From the NCBI RefSeq assembly GCF_011059105.1, contig NZ_JAALLS010000007.1, positions 95,080 to 159,079 on the forward strand: a stretch of DNA of 64,000 nucleotides. The letters run 5' to 3'. The DNA comes from Fodinibius halophilus (GTDB taxonomy: Bacteria; Bacteroidota; Rhodothermia; Balneolales; Balneolaceae). Numbering within the stretch: the stretch's first letter is position 1; the number at the start of each line of letters is the position of its first letter. The notes beneath the pieces are model-generated. The model was given only the letters and a program-made list of their open reading frames with translations, did no database searches and was not told the DNA's origin. The position numbers were made by a program, and so were the translations under genes. Positions 45,261 through 55,026 of the stretch are shown in pieces.

Positions 45261-45944
45261 ATGAGAGTCCTTGCAATTTTACTTTCGCTACTTGTATTTA
45301 CAGGAGCTGTTCAAGCCCAAGATCAAGATCACATTTCAATTAATGCTTCAGCACAGGTCCTTTTACCGGCTGATATGATATCTTTTCGTATTAATGTAAA
45401 TGCAGAAGCCGATACTCCACAAGAAGCTTACAAACTGCACAAAAAAAGAGAAAATGTATTAGTGGAATTACTTAAGAAGCATAATATCAAAGATGAAGAG
45501 ATCAATTTTGAGCCCATATCTATCAATTCACGACACGATCGGTCGTATCAAAATGAGGAGAAAAAGCGAATAGAAACTCAACAGGCGGTAATACTCTCGC
45601 TGGAGAGTTTTGATATTTATGAAGAGATTCAAGTGACACTTATCGAAAATAATTTTGATGAGTTCAGCGGTAACTTTTCATCCAGCGAAAAGAAAAAAGG
45701 AGAAGATAAAGCCTTAGAAAAAGCTCTCAAGATAGCCCGACAAAAAGCAGATATGATAGCTGAAGAAACCGGACTCACCATTACTGGTATTAAAAATATC
45801 AACTATTCCTACAACCAACGCCCTCCCCGCCCTGTAAATATGATGGAGCGATCTTCGATGCCATCAACAGGCAGTTTGTTACAGTTCGATCAAACCGTTA
45901 GCGTCTCAGCCAGTGTCTCCATCACTTATAACTTTGAGAAGTAA
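45261..45944 (+). CDS. SIMPL-domain (DUF541) secreted protein
   Basis: 227 residues. A signal peptide (residues 2-18, cleavage near VQAQ) leads to a SIMPL domain: ISINASAQVLLPADMISFRI, LLKKHNIKDEEINFEPISIN, a central helix ALEKALKIARQKADMIAEE and the end QTVSVSASVSITYNF. These periplasmic proteins form ring-like oligomers in some species; function unknown. It follows the dehydratase gene closely and may share its transcript. Confidence 0.87.
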   Translation: MRVLAILLSLLVFTGAVQAQDQDHISINASAQVLLPADMISFRINVNAEADTPQEAYKLHKKRENVLVELLKKHNIKDEEINFEPISINSRHDRSYQNEEKKRIETQQAVILSLESFDIYEEIQVTLIENNFDEFSGNFSSSEKKKGEDKALEKALKIARQKADMIAEETGLTITGIKNINYSYNQRPPRPVNMMERSSMPSTGSLLQFDQTVSVSASVSITYNFEK

Positions 45945-45989
45945 GAGAACCAATTATTAAGCGTTGAGGGCTTTGCAAAACCTTTGATT

Positions 45990-46090
45990 TTGTCATTCTG
46001 AGCTTGTCGAAGAATCTCCAATATCCATCTACTGCCGTTGAAAGGGAGATCCTTCATTACATTCAGGATGACTGCCTGGTTTTGCAAAGG
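45990..46090. repeat. Dispersed intergenic repeat, short copy C
   Basis: Contains GCTTTGCAAAACCTTTG, GTCATTCTGAGCTTGTCGAA, GGAGATCCTTC and TTCAGGATGAC, matching parts of the copies near 9180, 11146 and 52380. Lies between the SIMPL gene and its terminator. Confidence 0.55.
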
Positions 46091-46094
46091 TCCC

Positions 46095-46128
46095 GCGTTA
46101 TCAATCTTGCGGGGTTGATAACGCTTTT
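46095..46128 (+). terminator. Terminator after the SIMPL gene
   Basis: GCGTTATCAA and TTGATAACGC form a perfect 10-base stem followed by TTTT. Confidence 0.75.
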
Positions 46129-46135
46129 AAAAGAA

Positions 46136-47068
46136 CTATTCATTATCAAAATCGATATCAGGATTTCTATAGATGGGTACTTCATTCACAGCTTTAAAAA
46201 AAGCTCTCGCTTTTTGGACCTGCTGTGGCGTGTTAAATGAATAGGGCCAATACTGCTCCACATTGCCCCGGCCCATATACATCTGCATGGTACCCTGTGA
46301 CTTATGCGCAGCAATAACCCAATTGCCAATAATTTTGTAACTGAGACGATCATCATGGCCAAAGGTTTGGGTGCGATCAAACAGTAAAGGGCCCTGCGTC
46401 TTGTTTATTTTTGATATAGGGTATCCGTCTAACTTACTGTAGCCGGTAGAATCATCTACAGACGAAACAATATCGGCGGCAAGTACCACTGGCCTATCTT
46501 CTTGCGGTAACTTATGAATGGCCTGTAACGCAAGAATAGCCGATGCTTTATGATGAGCATGGGTGTCTTTAGAAGGCATCATCGTAAACACAAAATCATA
46601 ATGCTGTTCCCTCAATATTTTATGGAGCCGCTGCTTTATCCAGTTAATATTCCAGGTATCCAGTGGATTTGATATATCTTTTGAATACTTATCATCAACC
46701 TGGTCAAAAAAGAAATAATTTCGCAATCCAACGATCTTGCCCCCTTCCATTAGTTCTCGTTTTCTGATAGCAGGTAAGTATTCACGTCCAACCTCTTCTT
46801 TATCCAGCGCTCGGTCATAGATATAATTACCCAGCGTTGAATATTTGTACCCTCCTTCGCCATTAGTTAAAAGGGCTAAATCAACTTTACCATCCAACAG
46901 ATGAGTCGTTTTGAAAACTGTTGCAGCAAAAAGGGCGTCATCATCGGGATGGGCCGTGACTAATAATATCTTGGGGTGATACTCAAGGTGTTGTGCTTCC
47001 GCTTGCTGGCCTAACCCAATAAAAAGAATTAAAAATCCTAATAGAATAGATATACTTAGCTTTCGCAT
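46136..47068 (-). CDS. PIG-L family deacetylase, secreted
   Basis: 310 residues. A signal peptide (about 5-22) precedes the LmbE/PIG-L domain: the zinc motif AHPDDDALFA near residue 40, the NGEGGYKYS segment, and the later His pair in SKDTHAHHKAS. These enzymes remove N-acetyl groups from sugars such as GlcNAc or from small thiol precursors. The periplasmic location suggests a glycan or envelope substrate, by inference. It lies 17 bases downstream of the TesA-like gene in the same direction. Confidence 0.9.
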   Translation of the reverse strand: MRKLSISILLGFLILFIGLGQQAEAQHLEYHPKILLVTAHPDDDALFAATVFKTTHLLDGKVDLALLTNGEGGYKYSTLGNYIYDRALDKEEVGREYLPAIRKRELMEGGKIVGLRNYFFFDQVDDKYSKDISNPLDTWNINWIKQRLHKILREQHYDFVFTMMPSKDTHAHHKASAILALQAIHKLPQEDRPVVLAADIVSSVDDSTGYSKLDGYPISKINKTQGPLLFDRTQTFGHDDRLSYKIIGNWVIAAHKSQGTMQMYMGRGNVEQYWPYSFNTPQQVQKARAFFKAVNEVPIYRNPDIDFDNE

Positions 47069-47085
47069 GGTAAGATTAATTTCAG

Positions 47086-47733
47086 TTAGTTTGATTGTAT
47101 CTCTTTCCTTTTATCCTTCAATATGGGTTTTAAGGTATCCCAGACCGTTTCGGCTATCACCTTATGTCCCTTTGCCGTTGGATGAATACCGTCAGCTTGG
47201 TTAAGCTCCGAATTTCCTCCCACTCCTTTTAATAAAAAAGGAAGTAAGGTGATATTATTCTTTTCTGCCAATTCCGGATACATTTCTTTAAACTTTTCTG
47301 TGTATTCGGGTCCCAAATTGGGAGGTACCTGCATGCCGGTTAGAATAATAGTCGCTTTCGGATACTCTTCTTGTACCTTGTCAATAATCTTCTGCAGATT
47401 TTTCTTTGTAGCATCCAAATCGATCCCCCGAAGTCCGTCGTTCCCTCCTAACTCAAGAATGAAAACAGACACAGGCTTCCGTAACATCCAATCGACACGT
47501 CGTAGTCCTCCCGCTGAGGTTTCTCCGCTTAGTCCTGCATTTATAGCCTCAAAATTCCATCCCAACGAATCGATCTTTTGTTGCATAAGAGCCGGAAAAG
47601 CATTTTCAGTTTTAATACCATAACCTGCTGTAATACTATCCCCGAAAAAAAGAATCCGTTGCTCTGAACTTTGAGCACTAAGTATCAAGGGAGCAAAAAG
47701 AAGTATAACAAATACCGCTAATAATCGTCTCAT
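47086..47733 (-). CDS. tesA: GDSL-family arylesterase / TesA-like lysophospholipase
   Basis: 215 residues from the ATG at 47733, where a clear signal peptide begins (MRRLLAVFVILLFAPLILSA); another in-frame ATG at 47766 is possible. Block I is LFFGDSITAGYG, with the catalytic Ser in GDS; block III is LELGGNDGLRG and block V is DGIHPTAKGH, giving Ser, Gly, Asn and the Asp-His pair. It is a periplasmic esterase. It is divergent from the ABC transporter genes at 47858, repeating the TesA/YbbA/YbbP neighbourhood known in Proteobacteria. Confidence 0.92.
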   Translation of the reverse strand: MRRLLAVFVILLFAPLILSAQSSEQRILFFGDSITAGYGIKTENAFPALMQQKIDSLGWNFEAINAGLSGETSAGGLRRVDWMLRKPVSVFILELGGNDGLRGIDLDATKKNLQKIIDKVQEEYPKATIILTGMQVPPNLGPEYTEKFKEMYPELAEKNNITLLPFLLKGVGGNSELNQADGIHPTAKGHKVIAETVWDTLKPILKDKRKEIQSN

Positions 47734-47857
47734 TAAGAAGAAAAAAGTTAAAGGTTGTTTTAGCATTTTTATTAAAACAAGGGAACGCTTTTATTAACGG
47801 AATGATTCAACCGTTTGAAGTTGTTTCAAACCATAATCTAACTACGATATTATTTGT

Positions 47858-48577
47858 ATGGGTTCAAAACCAATTTTGGAAGTTACAAATCTCACACAAC
47901 AATTTAATAACGGTGATCATAAGCTTACCGTACTCGACCATGTCGACTTTTCGGTACAAGAAGAAACCATCTGTTCTGTTGTAGGGCCTTCGGGTAGTGG
48001 CAAAACTACCTTACTGGGATTATGTGCCGGTCTCGACCGCCCCACCCTGGGAGAAGTATCACTTAACGGTGTGCCACTGGGTCCTCTCAATGAAGATGAA
48101 CGGGCTGAGGTTCGCAACAAACATGTGGGCTTTGTGTTCCAAACTTTTCAACTGGTGCCCACATTAACGGCCTTAGAAAACGTGATGGTGCCCCTGGAGC
48201 TTCGGGGAAGAAGATCCTCCGAGGTGCAACATGAGGCCGAAGAGCTGCTCAAAAAAGTAGGGCTTGCCGATCGATTTCAACACTACCCGACCCAACTATC
48301 AGGAGGTGAGCAGCAGCGCGTAGCTATTGCCCGGGCATTCATCAATGAGCCGAAAATTTTATTTGCTGATGAACCTACGGGTAACCTGGATGAAGAAACC
48401 GGCTCAAAAATTGAAGACCTCCTCTTTGATCTCAACAGGTCGCTCGGCACTACCCTCATTCTTGTTACCCACGATTTGTCTCTTGCTCAACAGTGTCAGC
48501 GTATTATCAGACTCAAAAATGGCAAGATTTTTAAGGATGAATGGGTTACAACTCCTGAAGCAGAACAGCTAAAATAA
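47858..48577 (+). CDS. ybbA: ABC transporter ATP-binding protein, YbbA/LolD-like
   Basis: 239 residues. Walker A GPSGSGKTT, the Q-loop region GFVFQTFQLVP, the signature LSGGEQQRVAIARA and Walker B ILFADEPTGNLD are all present, and this pattern is typical of the MacB/LolD/YbbA group that works with FtsX-type permeases. The permease gene follows 19 bases later, and the TesA-like gene is divergent, so this is the YbbA partner. Confidence 0.93.
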   Translation: MGSKPILEVTNLTQQFNNGDHKLTVLDHVDFSVQEETICSVVGPSGSGKTTLLGLCAGLDRPTLGEVSLNGVPLGPLNEDERAEVRNKHVGFVFQTFQLVPTLTALENVMVPLELRGRRSSEVQHEAEELLKKVGLADRFQHYPTQLSGGEQQRVAIARAFINEPKILFADEPTGNLDEETGSKIEDLLFDLNRSLGTTLILVTHDLSLAQQCQRIIRLKNGKIFKDEWVTTPEAEQLK

Positions 48578-48596
48578 CGCACCTCACATACACTTT

Positions 48597-51143
48597 ATGT
48601 CTTCATTTTTTTCTGGTTGGTCATGGAAAATGGCCTGGCGCGATGCCCGGTCCAACAAAAAGCGGCTTTTTGTCTATATCTCTGCCATTATTATTGGTGT
48701 AGCCGCCCAAGTCGCAATTACTTCGTTTCGTGACAGCTTAAATACTACGATTGACAACCAATCAAAAGAACTTTTGGGCGCCGATCTTGAAATTGAAACC
48801 GAACAAGCTCCGCCGGATACCCTCACATCATATTTTAAAAAACTTGGAGGAGAGCAGGCCCAAATAACTGAATTTCCTTCTATGGTTCTTTTTCCGAAAG
48901 AAGGGAACTCTCGCCTCTCAAATATTCGTGCCCTAAAAGGCAATTTCCCTTTTTACGGATCCCTGGAAACGATCCCCGCTGCGGCGGCCTCACACTTTAA
49001 ATCTGACACTACTGCCCTGGTTGACCAGGCTCTTATGACCCAGTTCAATATTGAAGTGGGAGACTCTGTCAAAGTTGGACGACTGACCTTAGCCATAAGT
49101 GGAGCTATTACCAAAGTGCCCGGTGAAGCTGCAGCCGCATCGATGATTGGCCCTCGTGTTTTTATTCCCCATTCGATATTGGATTCTACTAACCTTATCC
49201 AACGCGGCAGTCGCATTGAGTATAAACAGTATTTTAAATTTTCTGATGGCAGAGACCTAGATCCTATTGAAACCAAGCTTGATTCACTGGAAGAAAGTCT
49301 GGCTATAGATATTGACTATGAAACGGTCGAAGAACGACGTGAAGAGATCGGGGAGGCCGTTGGTAACCTTGGCAAGTTTTTAAATCTCGTTGGCTTTATC
49401 GCTTTACTCCTCGGAGGTATAGGGGTGGCCAGCTCTATCCATGTATATATCAATCAAAAGATTGAGACGGCATCAGTGCTGCGCTGTTTTGGCGCCTCCT
49501 CAAACCAAACGATGAGTATCTTTCTCATACAGGCTGTTGTGCTAGGCTTCCTGGGGGCCTTGGCAGGCACTATTTTAGGAATCGGATTACAGTACCTGCT
49601 TCCCGGGCTTGTAAGTGATTTCCTGCCCGTTACGGTTGAACTAACCGTATCTTGGCTGGCTATTGGACTGGGGTTATTTACCGGTACAGGCGTGGCCCTG
49701 GCTTTTGCCCTGCTACCCCTACTGGCACTGCGTAAAAGTTCCCCCCTCTATGCGCTTAGAACTATTGAAAAGTCAATAACCTCCCTCTTATCCCGAAAAA
49801 CAAAAGTGATTATCTATTTCATTATCACGCTAACAGTGATGGGCTACGCCAGCCTGCTTACTGAAAGTTTGTTAATTGGAACTGTTTTCACTGTTGGAAT
49901 GCTTGTTTCTTTCGGACTTCTTCTTTTGGTAGCTAAAGGGTTAATGATATTAGTTCGAAGATTTTTTCCCTCACACTGGACCTATGTATGGCGACAGGGC
50001 TTGGCTAACTTGTATCGCCCTCATAACCAGACCACTACCCTGATGCTTTCCCTGGGATTGGGAATGCTGCTGGTAAGTACGCTCTATTTTAGCCAGGATA
50101 TGCTGATGAAAGAACTCGATTTCGCAACCCGGGAAGATGCTCCCAACCTCATCTTTTTTGATATCCAACCGGATCAAAACCAAGGAATTAACGAGATTCT
50201 AAACGAACAGAATGCTCCGGTTATCCAAAATGTGCCAATGGTTACGATGCGTCTTGACTCTCTGCGTGGTCGTGGAACTCAGGAAATTGCCGAAGATACA
50301 ACAACTGAAGTTCGGGGATGGGCACTGCGGCGGGAATATCGCTCGACCTATAGAGATTCTTTAATAAGTTCTGAAACACTCCTTAAAGGCGAATGGATTG
50401 GACAAGCCCCCGATACGGGGCGTGTTCCCGTTTCTGCGGCCAAAGAAATTGCTGAGGACCTGAATCTGTCTGTTGGGGATTTCCTCACTTTTGATGTACA
50501 AGGGGTGCCTATTGAAGCCTACGTCGGTAGCATCCGAGAAGTTGACTTTCAACGTGTTCAACCCAACTTCTTTATGCTGTTTCCCACAGGCGTACTGGAA
50601 CCTGCTCCCCAAATTTACGTCACTGTTACCCGCGCCCCTAATCAAGAGGTATCTGCTAAATTACAACAATCTGTAGTCCGGAAATATCCCAATGTCTCGG
50701 CCATCAACGTAAGCCGTATACTAGAAACAATTAACCAGTTTATTGATAAAATATCTTTTGCCATACAATTTATGGCCCTGTTTAGTATTGTCACGGGTCT
50801 TATCGTGCTGGCCAGCTCTGTTGCTACCAGTCGTTTCCAACGTATCAAAGAAAGTGTACTATTACGGACAATTGGGGCTAGCAAAAAGCAAATCTTACAA
50901 ATTTTATCAGTTGAATACTTATTTCTCGGTATCCTCTCTGCTTTAACGGGTCTTATCTTATCGCTGGGAGCCACTGGCTTGTTGGGCTATTTCTATTTTG
51001 ATATCACCTTCACCCCAAATTTATGGGTTATTTTTGTTGGTACCGCCGTACTAACAGGACTTACCATCCTTATTGGGATGTTTAACAGCCGCAGCATCTA
51101 CAAAAAAACTCCTCTCGAAGTACTGCGAAAAGAAGCAACATAG
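48597..51143 (+). CDS. ybbP: ABC transporter permease, YbbP-like (two FtsX units)
   Basis: 848 residues. An N-terminal membrane helix follows WKMAWRDARSNKKRLF. There are two FtsX-type units: the first at about 260-400 (NLVGFIALLLGGIGVASSIHVYI), a pair of central helices at about 400-450, and the second near the C-terminus (IQFMALFSIVTGLIVLASSV, ESVLLRTIGASKKQILQIL). Large periplasmic domains lie at about 45-250 and 505-710. This is the YbbP layout, an exporter or lipid-extracting permease of unknown substrate that works with YbbA and may be linked to TesA. Confidence 0.92.
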   Translation: MSSFFSGWSWKMAWRDARSNKKRLFVYISAIIIGVAAQVAITSFRDSLNTTIDNQSKELLGADLEIETEQAPPDTLTSYFKKLGGEQAQITEFPSMVLFPKEGNSRLSNIRALKGNFPFYGSLETIPAAAASHFKSDTTALVDQALMTQFNIEVGDSVKVGRLTLAISGAITKVPGEAAAASMIGPRVFIPHSILDSTNLIQRGSRIEYKQYFKFSDGRDLDPIETKLDSLEESLAIDIDYETVEERREEIGEAVGNLGKFLNLVGFIALLLGGIGVASSIHVYINQKIETASVLRCFGASSNQTMSIFLIQAVVLGFLGALAGTILGIGLQYLLPGLVSDFLPVTVELTVSWLAIGLGLFTGTGVALAFALLPLLALRKSSPLYALRTIEKSITSLLSRKTKVIIYFIITLTVMGYASLLTESLLIGTVFTVGMLVSFGLLLLVAKGLMILVRRFFPSHWTYVWRQGLANLYRPHNQTTTLMLSLGLGMLLVSTLYFSQDMLMKELDFATREDAPNLIFFDIQPDQNQGINEILNEQNAPVIQNVPMVTMRLDSLRGRGTQEIAEDTTTEVRGWALRREYRSTYRDSLISSETLLKGEWIGQAPDTGRVPVSAAKEIAEDLNLSVGDFLTFDVQGVPIEAYVGSIREVDFQRVQPNFFMLFPTGVLEPAPQIYVTVTRAPNQEVSAKLQQSVVRKYPNVSAINVSRILETINQFIDKISFAIQFMALFSIVTGLIVLASSVATSRFQRIKESVLLRTIGASKKQILQILSVEYLFLGILSALTGLILSLGATGLLGYFYFDITFTPNLWVIFVGTAVLTGLTILIGMFNSRSIYKKTPLEVLRKEAT

Positions 51144-51213
51144 CTTTATAGGAAACAATATCTGGTATAATGGATTTAAATATCCTTGAAACAGGTAAAT
51201 TCTAACAGATATT

Positions 51214-51909
51214 ATGTTTATGAAGCTACCAAAACAGTTGCTAATAATTACACTTTGTATTGGCATATTATCTTTAACTGCTAATAACTGCAAAAACTGG
51301 AGCAAAACAGCCAAAGGCGGTACTATCGGAGCCGGGGCCGGTGCATTGGCAGGAGCCATCATTGGAAAGGCTACCGGTGATGACAACACCGTAAAAGGAG
51401 CCATTATCGGGGCTGCTGTTGGTGGTGCGGCCGGGGCTGCTATCGGTAACTATATGGACCGGCAAGCCCGTGAAATGAGAAAAGATCTCGAAAATGCTAA
51501 AGTTGAACGTGTTGGAGAGGGAATCAAAATCACCTTTGACTCTGGTATCTTATTCAGTGTTGACTCCTATACACTACGTGAACAATCGAAAGAAAATATT
51601 GCAGAACTTGCCGAAACGCTGAAGAAGTATGATAATACCAATATTCTTTTCGCCGGCCATACCGATAACACCGGTTCAGAAAGCTATAACAAAGAACTGT
51701 CCGAAAAACGGGCCAAATCTGTAGCTAAATACACCTCTTTTTTAGATGTGAATGCTGAACGTATGAAGATTATCGGATACGGTGAAAGCGATCCCATTGC
51801 TTCTAATAATACAGAGGCCGGCCGACAGGAGAATCGCCGGGTCGAAATTGCCATTTATGCGAATGAGGAGCTCAAAAAAGCTGCCGAAAATGGCGACCTT
51901 ACCGACTAA
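51214..51909 (+). CDS. OmpA-family lipoprotein-like protein with glycine-zipper
   Basis: 231 residues. The N-terminal hydrophobic segment ends before NNCKNW, so lipid attachment at Cys is possible. A glycine-zipper region (GGTIGAGAGALAGAIIGKA and AIIGAAVGGAAGAAIGNYM) precedes the OmpA-like domain (about 110-220), which has ILFAGHTDNTGSESYNKELS and RMKIIGYGESDPIASNN, and NRRVEIAIY. It should bind peptidoglycan and link it to the outer membrane. A strong terminator follows. Confidence 0.93.
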   Translation: MFMKLPKQLLIITLCIGILSLTANNCKNWSKTAKGGTIGAGAGALAGAIIGKATGDDNTVKGAIIGAAVGGAAGAAIGNYMDRQAREMRKDLENAKVERVGEGIKITFDSGILFSVDSYTLREQSKENIAELAETLKKYDNTNILFAGHTDNTGSESYNKELSEKRAKSVAKYTSFLDVNAERMKIIGYGESDPIASNNTEAGRQENRRVEIAIYANEELKKAAENGDLTD

Positions 51910-51937
51910 TCTCCTTAAAAATATAACGGTGATTTCT

Positions 51938-51973
51938 GGTAAATCCCGCAGTATATGCGGGATTTACCATTTT
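51938..51973 (+). terminator. Terminator of the OmpA gene
   Basis: GGTAAATCCCGCA and TGCGGGATTTACC form a perfect 13-base stem around GTATA, followed by ATTTT. Confidence 0.88.
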
Positions 51974-51974
51974 G

Positions 51975-52706
51975 ATCGCATTCATGTTAAAGAGGAACTC
52001 CTAAAAAGGTTCAATCGCCCCGCAGTCACTTTGAAACTTTGTTACTTAATCAGAATGGTAGCATCCCCGAACCCCTTCTGATTACACCAGATGCCTTTTA
52101 GGTTCTACGCACACCTATGCCATAAGGCTTCGGTGCACTTCGCGAACTAAGAAAGAAAGACTGCCGCGATCTTCCGAAGAATCACCGGAATCCCTCGCAG
52201 TGACATTGCTTTTGAATTTTTAAAACCAACGTCTGTCATTGCGATCCGCCGACTGGCGGAGAAGCAATCTCCCTGAAGCAACTGGTTGATGCATGAAGGT
52301 TGCCTTTGGATACTACGCACACCTACGCTTTGGGCTTTGGTGTACTTTGCGAACCTCTTTTAGGAGATCCTGAAAGAGATACTTCGACAAGCTCAGTACA
52401 TGGTTCAGAATGACAAGGTTTTTGGTTTGTTTTTTGGTAACCAAAAATGAACAGAACAGTTATTGATGGTCATCCTCCTGTCTTTCCACCAGTGGGCGAA
52501 CGGGCTATTATCCAAGGAACAACTTTTTACAGTTTTGGGGATATGTAGTGAAAGTCCCATCTTGGAGCCGTAACGGACTGGCGTCTGTAAGAGGGTTTAG
52601 GGAGATTAAACATCAGTTTTTAGACTTTAATCTCCTGTTCTCAACCGCAAAATGTGTTTATGTTGCCTGTAATTTTAATGCGTATTTTCATATCCAATAA
52701 CCTGCC
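51975..52706. repeat. Dispersed intergenic repeat, copy D
   Basis: About 730 bases without a gene. Blocks shared with the other copies: CCCCTTCTGATTACACC (also before the IS at 9530), GAATCACCGGAATCCCTCGC (also near 21655), CGGAGAAGCAATCTCC (also near 21379), GATACTACGC, and AGCTCAGTACATGGTTCAGA (also near 9434). The right 250 bases show nothing clear. Confidence 0.6.
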
Positions 52707-52877
52707 ATGAACACCAAGCAACAGACCTACGTAATTTCATTCGTCATCCTGTTAATCTGTCTGCTTATTGCAGCAGTCATTTATTTCTATACCGGTAATG
52801 TGATTATAGCCATCTTTTTTGCCCCGCCTATCATTCATTGGATTTTGAGAAAAAAAGCCAATTCGGAGCATTTATAA
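52707..52877 (+). CDS. Small two-helix membrane protein
   Basis: A 56-residue frame from ATG to TAA. It has two hydrophobic segments, about residues 8-28 (YVISFVILLICLLIAAVIYF) and 31-46, and a basic end (ILRKKANSEH). The codon pattern is even and the start and end look natural. It lies 83 bases upstream of the CorA gene in the same direction. I do not recognise it, and its function is unknown. Confidence 0.55.
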   Translation: MNTKQQTYVISFVILLICLLIAAVIYFYTGNVIIAIFFAPPIIHWILRKKANSEHL

Positions 52878-52960
52878 ATTAGCCACATATTCTTTTACAA
52901 CTTGTTTTAGGATTACAGCTTAGACATATTATTGTCACTGTTAAACAAAAAAATATTGAT

Positions 52961-54082
52961 ATGGCTACTTCCGGTAGGATCAAAAACATGCTACCAAGCA
53001 TGCGATTTCGCAATACAAGGCATCGCAAAAAGCCAGGATCAGCGCCTGGTACGATTGAGCATATTGGTGAACGGCACATGGATGAGATCAAGATTACCGT
53101 TCACGACTACGATGATGAGCACATTGATGAAATTCCAATCAGTAAGATTCAAAAAGTTCAGCCTTATTTGGATGCTCCTTCACAAACCTGGGTACAGGTG
53201 CGTGGCCTGCATAACATTGAAAAACTTAAATCAATCTGGAGCTTTTTTGACCTGCACCCACTCATCCAAGAAGATATTGTACACACGGCCCAGCGTCCCA
53301 AGGTTGAACGATATGACAACTGTATCTTTTTTGTACTTCGGTTGCTTACTTATTCAAAAGACGACCAAACAATCCATGCCGAACAAATCAGTCTCGTACT
53401 TGGAAAAAACTATGTTTTATCGTTTCAAGAAACCGATGAAGACCATTTTAAACCGATCCTTAATCGACTGGCAATAGCCACATCTCGCATCCGCAAACTC
53501 GACACAGACTATTTGACCTATGCTCTCATTGATGCCGTTGTGGATTACTATTTTAACGTTCTTGAATATATTGGGGATGATATCGAAGCCTTGGAAGAAC
53601 AGCTTCTCAAAGAACCCGATGAAAGTCTTCTTGAGCAGATTCATAGGATTAGACGTGAAATTATCTTCTTCCGAAAGTCAGTTTGGCCCCTGCGTGATGC
53701 TGTCAACAGTGCTATCAGAGATGAATCAGAGTTTATAAGTGAAGATACCAAAATTTATCTCCGTGATGTATATGATCATATGATCCAAATCATAGATAAT
53801 ATTGAGAATTATCGGGATACAATTCTGGGATTGCACGATATGTACATGTCTTATACTAGCAATAAAATGAATGAGGTAATGAAAGTACTTACCGTAATTG
53901 CTACCATTTTTATACCCTTGACATTTATTGCAGGCATTTACGGAATGAACTTTGATCCACAAGTTAGCCCTTATAATATGCCTGAACTTAGTTGGTACTG
54001 GGGCTATCCGGCATCGATAGCGCTTATGCTTGCTACAGCCGCAGTTATGATTATTTATTTTAAACGTAAAGGATGGTTCTGA
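52961..54082 (+). CDS. corA: CorA-family magnesium/cobalt transporter
   Basis: 373 residues. A cytoplasmic funnel domain leads to two C-terminal membrane helices (about 313-335 and 348-367), with the ion-selectivity motif YGMNF between them (IYGMNFDPQ). The stretch before the first helix (YTSNKMNEVMKVLTVIATIFIP) is typical of CorA. It carries Mg2+ (or Co2+, Ni2+) into the cell as a pentamer. The start is the ATG 83 bases after the small membrane protein. The universal stress gene follows 55 bases later. Confidence 0.95.
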   Translation: MATSGRIKNMLPSMRFRNTRHRKKPGSAPGTIEHIGERHMDEIKITVHDYDDEHIDEIPISKIQKVQPYLDAPSQTWVQVRGLHNIEKLKSIWSFFDLHPLIQEDIVHTAQRPKVERYDNCIFFVLRLLTYSKDDQTIHAEQISLVLGKNYVLSFQETDEDHFKPILNRLAIATSRIRKLDTDYLTYALIDAVVDYYFNVLEYIGDDIEALEEQLLKEPDESLLEQIHRIRREIIFFRKSVWPLRDAVNSAIRDESEFISEDTKIYLRDVYDHMIQIIDNIENYRDTILGLHDMYMSYTSNKMNEVMKVLTVIATIFIPLTFIAGIYGMNFDPQVSPYNMPELSWYWGYPASIALMLATAAVMIIYFKRKGWF

Positions 54083-54137
54083 AAAACAAGCTAAATTCGT
54101 ATCTTTGACATACCAAATTTAACTTACTTCTGTCATC

Positions 54138-55019
54138 ATGGAAAACATCAAAATACTTGTCCCCCTTGACTTTTCGGATTTAGGAGCTCGAGCTCTTCAT
54201 TCGGCCCAAAAACTAGCTGAACTATTCAATGGAACCATTACTCCCTTCCACTCATACCTTCCCCTAAATGAAGTAGACGGTGGACCATATATGTTTGGTA
54301 TGGGGACTACATCTATAGAAGGTTATGATGAAATTGAAGAAGCACTACATGATCGGCTGGCAAGTTTAGCAAAAGAAGAGATTCAGGGAACACAAGTTAA
54401 AGAAGCACTTATTTCGATTGGGAACCCAGCACAGTCGATTGTCGAAGATGCCAAAGAGTTCGACATGGTTGTGATGACCACCCACGGGCGGACCGGTTTC
54501 TCTCGGTTTTTCCTCGGTTCTGTTTCCGAAAAGGTGCTAAGACTGTCGCATGTACCGGTTCTGGTTGTAAATGAAGAAAGAGAGCTGACTGACATTAGCC
54601 GAATTATGGTTACTACTGACTTTTCGGACCACTCAAAAGCAGCTTTTCCTGTTGCCATGGAAATTGCCCAGAAAGCCAATGCCACGCTCGAACTTGTCAA
54701 TATCATGGCATATGATCCGCAACATGAAGATGAGCCCGATGAATCCAAAAGGGAACTTCGTAAGCAACGCCTCAGAGTATTGGCCAAAGAGGAGATGCAT
54801 GAGCTGGGCGACCTTCTTGAAACAAAAGTTATTGTATCCTCAGAAACTCCTCACGAGGCTATATTAAATTACAACCTGGAGAACCCCCATGACCTCATAG
54901 TGATGTCTACCGTTGGACGTACCGGCATTGATTACCTGATGATGGGAAGTACCACAACCAATGTGGTCCGACACGTTAAAAGCCCCGTGCTAAGTATCAA
55001 TCCCAAAACAAATAAATAA
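54138..55019 (+). CDS. Tandem universal stress protein
   Basis: 293 residues made of two UspA domains (about 1-140 and 150-290). Each has the start VPLDFSD or VTTDFSD and an ATP-binding signature: TTHGRTGFSRFFLGSVSEKV in the first and STVGRTGIDYLMMGSTTTNV in the second. Both have G-2x-G-9x-G-S/T-type loops, so both sites may bind ATP. Tandem USPs respond to stress and stationary phase. It lies between CorA and an endonuclease/phosphatase lipoprotein, seven bases before the latter. Confidence 0.93.
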   Translation: MENIKILVPLDFSDLGARALHSAQKLAELFNGTITPFHSYLPLNEVDGGPYMFGMGTTSIEGYDEIEEALHDRLASLAKEEIQGTQVKEALISIGNPAQSIVEDAKEFDMVVMTTHGRTGFSRFFLGSVSEKVLRLSHVPVLVVNEERELTDISRIMVTTDFSDHSKAAFPVAMEIAQKANATLELVNIMAYDPQHEDEPDESKRELRKQRLRVLAKEEMHELGDLLETKVIVSSETPHEAILNYNLENPHDLIVMSTVGRTGIDYLMMGSTTTNVVRHVKSPVLSINPKTNK

Positions 55020-55026
55020 CTCACTT

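Noticed and set aside
52005..52025. GGTTCAATCGCC resembles a tRNA T-loop.
   Set aside because: No acceptor stem, anticodon arm or D arm fits around it.
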